Below, in pieces: positions 58,101 to 64,000 of a stretch of 64,000 nucleotides of DNA; position 1 is the stretch's first letter; each line of letters begins with the position of its first letter. Under the pieces are notes generated by a model. That model ran no database searches and was not told where the DNA came from. It saw only the letters and a program-made list of their open reading frames with translations. The position numbers and the translations under genes are program-made. The stretch is from Schizochytrium sp. CCTCC M209059 (lineage: Eukaryota; Sar; Bigyra; Thraustochytrida; Thraustochytriidae): the NCBI GenBank assembly GCA_000818945.1, contig KN805378.1:643488-707487 (forward strand). The letters are read 5' to 3'.

Positions 58101-59872
58101 ACACCTGGAAGACGCTCATCTTTATGGACGATGCGAATTTCGGTGCCGTGCAGGACAACCCGACGTATAACGAGGAGCTGGAGGCGTACGAGAAAAGACA
58201 AGCGCGGCGCAAGCAGATCGAAAGTGAACGCCAGGCGCGTCGTGACGGCACTCTGTTGAAGGCCCCTCGCGAGACCTTGAACCAAAAGGTTTCATCCTCT
58301 TCGGAACGCAAAGCATCTTTGTCGACGACCGCAAGACGCAAGCGGCGCCTTCTTCGCGAGAACGCGAACGATGATCCCGCGGAGGACGCCTCGAGTGATG
58401 AGGAGGATCAAGACGACGATGACGCGGAAGTCTCTCCTGTCGTACGCAAGACCGCGAAGGCTGACAAGGAGAGCAAGAACGAGAGCGAGGACGGCAAGGA
58501 GGAGAAGGCCCGTAGCAAAGAAGCTAGAAACGACCATGATGACGCCGATGACAACGATGTTGCTTCCGCCGACGGCTATGTCGAGGGCGAAGACTCGGCG
58601 TCGGACTCTGATCTCGGTGACGAGGAGTTTGATGGGAACCTGACCCGACTCAAGAGACGCGTGATGACGGACTCGCGCAGACCGAAACGTGGACGTAACA
58701 AGCGGGAGGATCGCATCATCGAACGAGACGACGAGCTGAATGAGGCCGAAGACATGGATGATTTTGTGGTCGATGACGATGGAGATTCGTTCTATGGTGC
58801 AGCAGCATCGAGAGATGCCGACGAGGAAGCGCTGCTTGAGGCTGCGCGCCCTCCATTCAAGCATACGTTGATTTTGCAGTGGGATGTAGCCCAATACCTT
58901 CCGGAGGAGCTGCAAAGATACTTTGAGCTCTACGTAGGTGCATTTCTGCTCAAACCTGTCGAATTCCGCGAATCGTGGTTGAGTGCGCAAAAGGAAAAGC
59001 TACTGGCTGAAATGCACGTTGAACGCGAGGAGACCAAGGACCCTTCGAGGGATATCGCTGACGAGGCGGACGGCAGTAACAGTAATGAGCTCGACGAGCT
59101 CGCCCTGCTTCGTGTCAACGAGGCCGAACTGGAGGTCGAGGAGAAGGAGTTTGTGACCAAGCTTCTCAGGGACGAAGTCGTCGCAGAATTGCTACGGCTT
59201 ATTCCCCGCATCACCATGTCAGGTCTAGGCGCCGAGAGTTTCCCAAAGCTTGCTGGCTCTCATCTCGTGTACAAGGATCCGGCGCTGGAGTTCGTCAAGA
59301 CCCTGTGCGTGGTGCTGTCACTTGAAAGCCAGGTGCATCACCAGGTGCAGACGGCAAAGAAACAGCTGCTTCGTCTTTTGCATGTGCGCGAGTTTGCGCC
59401 CGAGGCGCAATTTCATAATCCTTCGCTGACTATTCACATGCGCGATGTAGTGTGTTCACACTGCAACGCTGCGGTGGACTTTGATCTTTGCCGAGACACC
59501 GCACTCGTGCAGGGCCAGCTCGCTGCTGGGCCGGACGCCGGGACGCAGCCATGGCACTGCACAGAATGCGCGGAGACCTTTGACATGGCGTCCATTGAGC
59601 ATCGTCTCATCCGCCGTGTGGAAGATCTCGTCCTAGCGTTTGAGTTGCAAGACTTTGAATGCATCAAGTGCGGTCAAGTTCGTGCTGATGTACTCAGCGC
59701 TTCGTGCACATGCTCGGGCGATTGGGTGCTCACGATTTCGCCCAAGGACCAGGAAACTGCGTTGAGGCCTCTTCACAATGTGGCCAAGTTTTATGGCTTC
59801 GAATGGCTTCTCGAGTCCGTTGTCAGCGCTATCACTGACGTTCGCGCAGCCTCTGCAAGTCGCGGGAAATAG
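52148..59872 (+). CDS. POLE: DNA polymerase epsilon catalytic subunit
   Basis: 2574 residues, ATG 52148 (another ATG follows directly) to TAG 59872. It is the leading-strand replicase. The first ~45 residues are an RGG-like tail. The proofreading exonuclease is intact: AFDIECTK near 294, TYNGDFFDWPF near 380, YSVSDAVATYYLF near 480. Polymerase motif A is DVAAMYPNIILTNRLQP (about 648-664), motif B NSFYGYVMRKGARW (about 835), motif C ELDTDGIW (about 883). The four Cys of the epsilon-specific iron-sulfur site are present (CASC, AACKR, ICQRENSF). The C-terminal inactive exo/polymerase half is present and ends in two zinc motifs, CSHC...CTEC near 2436 and CIKC...CTC near 2505, which bind the DPB2 subunit. 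It is about 300 residues longer than usual, mostly from an acidic, Lys-rich disordered insert (about 2020-2238) and a smaller acidic linker near 1260-1280. Confidence 0.97.
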   Translation: MMRGNGRRGGGGGGKRMGWSGRRQGGQGFKKRGARGVAPPPQRQRPRTKASQDFRDALREQSERVDEMYGFDDFTEGPARVGWLLNMLPCTVNFVDPTLEKPVELSALELYFLQQDGNTFKAKILHRPYFYVLVKEEFLKETKAMLERRFASDVAEVAMVDREDLDMADHLAGKHRVLLQLFFRNVNDLMNVRLEVQEAVRVNKSRSKAADAYNFTGHDASGSTELPDDLMEAIVDLREYDVQYQTRVSIDLDVNVGSWYEVSTRFSDGTGAEGLGVDLKKLDLLEKAEPRILAFDIECTKQPHKFPDAAFDQVFMISYMFDGQGYLIINREVVTEDIEDFEYTPKPEYPGPFEVFNEADEESTLRKFFEHCRELRPNVWVTYNGDFFDWPFIEKRAAVYDMDLRTEVGVGPNKEGTEYRGRCSVHMDCLYWVKRDSYLPAGSRGLKAVTKAKLGYDPVEVDPEDMVRFARERPHHMASYSVSDAVATYYLFDKYINLFIFSLCTIIPLPPDDVLRKGSGTLCEMLLMVEARRGNILCPNKQVDPAQKFTDKGQLLEQDTYIGGHVECLETGVYRDDLPEKFRLDPLAFDELIANIDRDLTFAIEIEAGIPRREVVNYAAVRSEIVEALEMLRDTPVRLETPTIYHLDVAAMYPNIILTNRLQPSAIVDETDCASCSFNTGPDAACKRPMDWVWRGEFYPAKRSEYQAIKTQLEYEQVDGVPYHELPRGDRNRMLRQRVKTYSQTVYRRVKDTEITKKSATICQRENSFYVDTIKAFRDRRYEYKRLTKKWAKEKSTVEKRLETGSASADPLALDEARNKVLLYDSLQLAHKCILNSFYGYVMRKGARWHSMEMAGIVTHTGGNIIKQARKLVERIGRPLELDTDGIWCILPASFPENFALKTGAGRKIPISYPCVMLNADVHAHFTNHQYQSLVDPKHLQYDTRSECSIYFEVDGPYRCMVLPASQEEGKLLKKRYAVFNHDGTLAELKGFELKRRGELKIIKIFQSQVFEKFLLGGSLPECYAAVAEIANYWLDVLFTRGKDLSDEELIELISENRSMSRKVEEYGDRKSVAMTTARRLSEIFGAEMIRDAGLNCKLLIARKPVGEMTTARAIPAVIFSLGEDAKCQALRRWLRDNSITDFDVRSIVDWDYYIDRLGKAVQKIITIPAALQNVANPVPRIEHPAWLLRDVREKNGRFKQSKLSTLFQASAKSSTFKTSAPAVADIEDMLGGSSGGSSIVGAKPKGKSARSGENSMDLDEDAKGDDDNENENENENEDEADAEIGDPQDFDGWLAARKNMWRRRQELYKAQQKEQQALTSSGAGGTAPKFSLRNGLQGFVQRREALSDFGYLQVLEVRPVDSAGTFRVFVLPENNDEVRSMYMKVNRKFFLNSREPCDPKEAPPWLALRDAARWKLPHAHAVEHLYQLEAPEKYMRKHAKTVADILEQPNVAGVYELQTSPESRILSELGCMISVNQRNLSGDGTASRPFAMGEIRKVARAGAPYLLGSGATLQRFFLFVGGRPQRRAVVIFQVSQTSNELAKIAWSAMRGDKAADQVDTLLSLAPQEVRIHAWIEGHERSGMERPSLRKALRSFLDDCSKESRTSHAENLRSSVAHAEVTTVATEGALWHKVNEHLVKMARELSGAVTAVVHSALSPRELLAKSMQLGHFPCIWMTAREDTRALPSLQWQKYLFDEAVRQYFAHSLWLFERMRCAHYAQVPVAHLGDDYAVAMMDVMFMRNLSRNSHVSWASPACTPDLGGMESDSADSALLAVEELPVIASPGTYRSYCAVFSLKHLAVNTMLHADEVHDIECAEGSLALEQHSMGALAPDGGTQRLDAEGAVVHAKVHAATGVLGSAAECLGAFNILRGLVRRMFREALQTNEDYCWALLTNFYRWLCSPKSLMYDPALLRFVQQLMSKVFLQLVAELRRLGAKIVSANFQRIIICTGKRDAASASAYVEHVINTVQSKSLFEDIELELADTWKTLIFMDDANFGAVQDNPTYNEELEAYEKRQARRKQIESERQARRDGTLLKAPRETLNQKVSSSSERKASLSTTARRKRRLLRENANDDPAEDASSDEEDQDDDDAEVSPVVRKTAKADKESKNESEDGKEEKARSKEARNDHDDADDNDVASADGYVEGEDSASDSDLGDEEFDGNLTRLKRRVMTDSRRPKRGRNKREDRIIERDDELNEAEDMDDFVVDDDGDSFYGAAASRDADEEALLEAARPPFKHTLILQWDVAQYLPEELQRYFELYVGAFLLKPVEFRESWLSAQKEKLLAEMHVEREETKDPSRDIADEADGSNSNELDELALLRVNEAELEVEEKEFVTKLLRDEVVAELLRLIPRITMSGLGAESFPKLAGSHLVYKDPALEFVKTLCVVLSLESQVHHQVQTAKKQLLRLLHVREFAPEAQFHNPSLTIHMRDVVCSHCNAAVDFDLCRDTALVQGQLAAGPDAGTQPWHCTECAETFDMASIEHRLIRRVEDLVLAFELQDFECIKCGQVRADVLSASCTCSGDWVLTISPKDQETALRPLHNVAKFYGFEWLLESVVSAITDVRAASASRGK

Positions 59873-60584
59873 GCTGGATAGTTGAGAAAGAATATGTACT
59901 ACATGGACGAGAATTCCACACCAACAAAAACAACAATTTGCTCAAAGTAAAATCGGCGTCTGGTCGGTCGATCGATCGATCGATCGCCGGCACTATTTGG
60001 CTTGCATTGCATACAAGAACGTCTTTTACGACGTCCTCGCGCGCGTTCGTGTTGAATTGCTAGCTTGTTTCTTGTTTCTTCTTCTCCCCGGCCGGCAGCT
60101 TGAAGCCAAGAGCGTCATCGACGGGGAAAAAAAGGCTCCAGCAACACCCGATCAACCCGCCCACCTCGGATACTCAAAAAAAAAGAGGCCCCGCGCGTAG
60201 TTCACTTGGGGCCGCCCGCGGCAAGCGAAGAATGGCGGCGGCAAGTGGAGAAAGAAGAATGCGGGCGCGTGCGGCTCTTCCGCGCTGCGTGTACACGAGC
60301 ACGAGCACGAGCACCTCCCCAAAACCGATACGGAAGCAGCAGCAGCCAGGCAGCCCCGTCCCGATCCCGGAGCGCAAAGCCCGAACCCGAGGCGTCTCGA
60401 GCGCGGTCCTCGCCCTCGCGAGCGCGGCGGCGGAGGGGCCGGCGGCGCGCGGCAGTCAGGCGGCGGAGACCGGGCGCGGCGGGCGCAGCGGCCTCGGCGG
60501 GGGCGGCTCCGCGCGGGGCTCGCTTGAGCGGCGCGAGGGCGGGCGCGAGGGCGGGCGCGTGCAGGTGCTGGGCGCGGCGAGACG
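59873..60584. other. Intergenic between POLE and polyQ gene
   Basis: About 710 bp between two plus-strand genes. The first half is AT-richer and includes a GATC run (59965-59987). The second half is GC-rich GCG/GAG DNA with an open frame that I attribute to composition. It should hold the POLE 3' UTR and the downstream promoter/5' UTR. Confidence 0.45.
59965..59987. repeat. (GATC)n repeat, self-complementary
   Basis: About five units of (C)GATC, palindromic, downstream of POLE. Confidence 0.88.
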
Positions 60585-60772
60585 ATGGACGAGGACGGCG
60601 CGGCGGGCGCAGGCGGGATGCTGGCGGCGCACGGGAGGTCGCTGAGTCTAGGGGACCTCGACTTTGGACACGAGACCTGGGACCCTGCCGCGGAGCACAG
60701 CTCCTTGACGGCGCTTGGCGTGCCGGCGCTCGTAGGCCTCGACGAGGACGAACTCTTTCAGACGCAGCACCT

Positions 60773-60811
<39 letters not shown>

Positions 60812-61931
60812 GCAGCAGCAGCAGCAGCAAGACGAGCAGCAAATGAACTTGCAGCAGCAGGACGATGACGAACATATGCTGGATGCGAACGAGGTCCGAA
60901 ATCTGCCTCTGCTCAAGCAAGGCTCGGCGTTGAGCAACTTTTCCGTACGTACCAGTCGCCCGCGCGCTCTTAGCGATGGCGAGTTTATGCACGTCGATGA
61001 CCTTTTTGAAACGCCTTCGCTATCGCGTCGCTCCTTCGCCGAGCTGCAACTCGCAACCCCACGTGCTGCCCGAGAGCGAGCGCAACGCTGGTGGAATAGC
61101 GCCAAGGAATCCACAGCAAAAATGAAAGCAAGGCGCCGCATGGGCTCTCAAACCGAAAGCAAGATGCGGGATACAAGCATTCCCTCGACTGCAGTTGACG
61201 CTCGGGTTCTTTTCCACGCCTCGTCTTCAAACGAAGCTATCACGCTTATTGCATCGGGCGGCGGTCAAGTCGGAAATTTTGTCGTGCAGCAGCCCTTTCG
61301 ACATCAAGATGAGGCAGAACTCAACACTGATGCCCAGGCCCAGCCATCTGCTCCGTCTGCGATCCCAGCTCATCAAGAGGAGCCACAGCATGATACTCGC
61401 TCAGCTCCGCGAGCAAGCCTCCGTAAACCTCCCGCGCGCGACGAAGCGCCCGAGCAAATGTCAGAGGAAAGTCTTTTGTCATCGCAAGGTACAGATGCAA
61501 ACACCTCGTTCTCGAGCAGCGGTCGATCCTTCTTGCTGGGCATCATGGGCATGTCTACAAATTCCATTGGTTTTTCCGTCCTCAACAACCCAATGCTTGG
61601 ACCTTCGGAGAGCTCGCGCGGAAATTTGAAGCGCAACGAGGCAAGCTCACGAGCCGCTGGAGGTGCGCCAGGAGACGATGGTCAAGACGGAAGTCGCAAC
61701 AAACGTCAAACTCTTCCCCAACGGCCCAAGGTCTCTGTCGTGGCCGTGAGCAAGCTGTTCGCAAACGCAAATTTGAATTCCACAGAGTTGAATGGGGCAA
61801 ACGCATCATTCCGCAAGGACCACGAGTCCTTGATGGCTACCAAGCTTCGCGCGCTCCGTCGGGGTGGCGCGCAATCTGCAGTCGTCCCATCCACGGACAA
61901 CCATCGACTCCCAATGTACTTCCTTCTTTGA
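60585..61931 (+). CDS. Hypothetical Ser-rich protein with polyglutamine tract
   Basis: 448 residues, ATG 60585 to TGA 61931. A short acidic N-terminus (GDLDFGHETWDPAAEHSSLT) precedes a long Gln tract (about 63-86) encoded by CAG repeats. The remainder is low-complexity Ser/Ala/Gln with short conserved-looking segments: SNFSVRTSRPRALSDGEF, VDDLFETPSLSRRSFAEL and a C-terminal SVVAVSKLFANANLN. No domain is recognised. RPRALSDGEF and KRQTLPQRPK have basic residues near Ser/Thr and could be kinase or 14-3-3 sites. A regulatory disordered protein is likely; function unknown. It converges with the PEP-utiliser gene (199 bp between stops). Confidence 0.7.
60772..60830. repeat. (CAG)n repeat encoding polyQ
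   Basis: About 18 CAG units with one CGG interruption near 60810, encoding the Gln tract of the Ser-rich protein. Confidence 0.92.
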
Positions 61932-62130
61932 ACGACTTTTCTCCTGGCCCTATACGATATTTCCTTTTTGTTGTTGCTTCAAGATGGGGGAGGGGGTGTT
62001 TGGTTATGCTATACGAAATCGAGAAGCAACGATTGGGTAGGTTGGGTTGTAAGCGGTGCGATTACTTTTTTCATCATTAGACTACGGAAGTTGAAGAAAG
62101 CAATGCCCGGCTCAAGTTTCAGCATAGTAG

Positions 62131-64000
62131 TTAGTCTACCACCTCGACAGTACCCTTGGCACCATCCATGCGCAGCATCTGGCCGGTTTGGAAAGTCCGA
62201 GTTGCATGTGGTGCGTTGACAATGCATGGGAGTCCATATTCTCGCGCCACAACGGCACCGTGTGAGAGAAGACCCCCAAGCTCTGTCACGAGGCCAGCAG
62301 CTAGCGAGAAAAACTGTGTCATGTTACGGCGCAGGTTAGAATCCCTTTTCACTTCTTACCTTTGATTATTGCAACCCCCTTCCCCCTCCCCTGCTGCAAA
62401 AACAAACGTACCGGTGTCCAGCCCACGTCAGTCTGCGGACAAATGAGAATCTCACCAGCCTGCATCGATTGCGCCTCCGCAAGCGTTCGAACGACTCTGG
62501 CCGGGCCCTGTGCAATACCCGTGCAGACTGGGGTTCCCGCGAGAGCCTTGATGTCGGTATCCGAACCCTCCTTTCCGTCTCTCTCGCTAATGGCAGCAGC
62601 GGCGTCAGGCATCGGTTTGCCTAGGTGCAAGTCCTTAAAGGTCAAACGCTCTTGTGCTGGAAGAAGGCGACGTCGCTGAATAGCACGCAATCGCATACGA
62701 GCCATTTCTTCCTCCATTCGACAAGGTGATTGTGCAAGAATTCCGAGCTCATCATGCGTGAAGAAAAAGACAAGATCTGCGTCAGGTAGACGACCATGTG
62801 ACACCAGCTGCTTCCCGAGACGACGGTAGCCTCGTTTCAGCTCTGTATGAAACGCGACGCAAAGTGACTTGCCAAGCTCACGGTTCCGGACGCCAGTACG
62901 CGCTAGTGCTGCGGCCCGACGAAGCAACCATCGCTGCGGCGCCCAAAGATGTTTGTTTCGCACCAAGACTTCGTTCACCGAAGGAGCAACCTTCATCTTC
63001 ATCGTCGTTGGATCACCTGCACACGAAGCTTGGAGCCGCGCTCGCACACTGGCTTGAATTTGGCATATGAGCGGAAGTGGGTCTTCAGCCCATTCGAGCG
63101 TGCGCATCTCTGCTTCTTTAATACAGCGATGGCCATGACGCTCGAGTAGCTGAACAAATGGCTCACACGAAGCACAGAGTCGTCCAAGCAGGTCGTGCGG
63201 GTCCATCTCGATGTAAGATCGAGCAAGCTTTGGGTCGCTCACGAGGACATCGGCCACTGCATCGAGCGATTGAACGGCGTCGCAGCTCTCCGCCACATCC
63301 TCTTGACTGCCTGCGCTCGCAATCAAACAGCTCACCTCTGCGACCGCCTCAGTGCTCCAGGCCGTCATTGTTGGCGCCCCAAGACACAAAAGTTTCATGA
63401 CGGCGAGCATAAAAGCGGCGCTTACGGAAGAGACGGTGACACCGTCTGCCCACTGCGCAAGGTACTGGGGGATTTCGCTGTCAATTGCGGTCCAAAGTGC
63501 AGCGGGATCGTCACAGAAGGGACTCGTCTCGTGTACATCGTCGGCACCGAGTTGACGCGCGCGAACCTCGGCGAGTCTCGTTCGAAGCCTTGGCACACGC
63601 AGAGGAACAGCAAGAAGACTTGTCGCTACATAGCGCATGCCGTTTACGAGCTGACGTCCAAGGCTTGCGTAGCGAGGCGTATTGACTGCGATAATATCCT
63701 CGACAGAGCATTTTGTATTAATCCGCCCAAGGATTGACATTTCGCCATTCTCTTTGGCGAGAGAAGCCCCTACCATGCCTCCGCACATGCGCCGAAGCGT
63801 ATTGGTCATGTTTAAGAACTGGCAACCATGAAACCATGCCACGACGCCTTCTTCTTCATCGATGTCGTCTCGCACTCCAAAAGAGAAGTGCATGGCCTGT
63901 AATGCAAAGTTAGCCGCGCGTCCAAAGGTGCTAATACTTAGGGGCGTGCCGGCCCCAGGAAACATTTCACGGGCATTGCAGGTAGTGACCCAGTCGGTCG
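62131..64000 (-). CDS. PEP-synthase/rifampin-phosphotransferase-like protein, partial, two exons visible
   Basis: Exons at 64000-62412 and 62313-62131 (minus), joined by a 98 bp GT-AG intron; the 5' part lies beyond the window. ATG 63965 is not the start, since the frame is open to the right edge and reads ...WVTTCNAREMFPGAGTPLS. That matches the segment that follows the ATP-grasp domain in PEP synthase/rifampin phosphotransferase-like proteins. A long helical linker follows. The C-terminus is the swivelling phosphohistidine domain: GIAQGPARVVRTLAEA, GEILICPQTDVGWTP at the end of the first exon, and LVTELGGLLSHGAVVAREYG in the second. The last contains the phospho-accepting His. The family transfers phosphate from ATP via this His to a substrate; substrate unknown here. 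The splice is phase 0 and restores the domain. Confidence 0.85.
62314..62411 (-). other. Spliceosomal intron (98 bp) in PEP-utiliser gene
   Basis: On the minus strand the donor is CCG/GTACGT and the acceptor GACACAG/TTTTTC. Removing it joins GWTP to FFSLAAGLVTELGG in frame, exactly restoring the PEP-utilising mobile domain. Without splicing the protein would end after a short GKGVAIIKGKK tail and lose the catalytic His. A CTAAC-like branch point (TTCTAACC) lies about 30 nt before the acceptor. Confidence 0.85.

Noticed and set aside
60206..60868. 220-codon frame overlapping the start of the polyQ Ser-rich gene
   Set aside because: Arg/Ala-rich translation of GC-rich DNA in another frame; the polyA run is the polyQ repeat shifted by one base.
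1..64000. tRNA, rRNA, transposon, viral insertion, CRISPR
   Set aside because: Read for tRNA B-box-like GGTTCGA sequences in intergenic regions and for reverse transcriptase, transposase and integrase motifs; none was convincing. The retropepsin at 6881-7750 is DDI1, not a retroelement, because it carries a UBL domain and no gag/pol neighbours.

Overview
The window is nuclear DNA of a eukaryotic microbe. It holds very long, almost intron-free genes on both strands, read with the standard genetic code, and no bacterial operon signals. Recognised products are AP-4 epsilon adaptin, DNA polymerase epsilon, a DDI1-type protease, a TBC RabGAP, a Sec14-like protein, a YTH-like protein and tRNase Z. 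The style is large intron-poor ORFs, Pro/Thr-repeat stalks, ankyrin arrays fused to a kinase fold, polyglutamine tracts and many tetranucleotide microsatellites. It suggests a stramenopile, most like a thraustochytrid (Labyrinthulomycetes). That placement is inference; nothing here proves it.

Layout. 3-1817 (+) is a 5'-truncated unknown protein, followed by an assembly gap of Ns (1830-2387). 2788-5550 (-) encodes a signal peptide, vWA domain, PT stalk and XK-related membrane domain. 6881-7750 (-) is DDI1. 8243-17425 (-) is a 3060-residue protein with about 17 Tudor-like modules and an RP2-like TBCC domain. 17668-20772 (-) is AP-4 epsilon, divergent from a membrane CRAL-TRIO protein (21022-23211, +). 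A TBC1D5-like RabGAP (23822-26374, +) converges on a coiled-coil protein (26493-29087, -), which diverges from a PH/IQ-array protein (29543-34900, +). 35448-37805 (-) is a YTH-like protein and 38792-40201 (-) a polyQ protein of unknown role. 41196-43523 (+) is tRNase Z, convergent with an ankyrin/pseudokinase/zinc-finger giant (43899-50387, -). 52148-59872 (+) is the catalytic subunit of DNA polymerase epsilon, 60585-61931 (+) a polyQ Ser-rich unknown. The right edge cuts a PEP-synthase/rifampin-phosphotransferase-like gene (-), the only gene with a clearly supported intron.

The genes are monocistronic housekeeping or lineage-specific genes, and no single pathway links them. From 8 to 35 kb, however, several neighbours have plausible roles in membrane traffic: an RP2/TBCC-like Arl regulator, AP-4 epsilon, a Sec14-like lipid-transfer protein, a RabGAP, a long coiled coil and a PH/IQ protein. 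The most unusual content is domain architecture: Tudor-array plus TBCC, vWA plus XKR, and ankyrin array plus pseudokinase plus Cys-rich finger.

Start codons were placed at in-frame ATGs; several reading frames remain open upstream only through non-ATG codons. I found no convincing tRNA, rRNA, transposon or CRISPR array.
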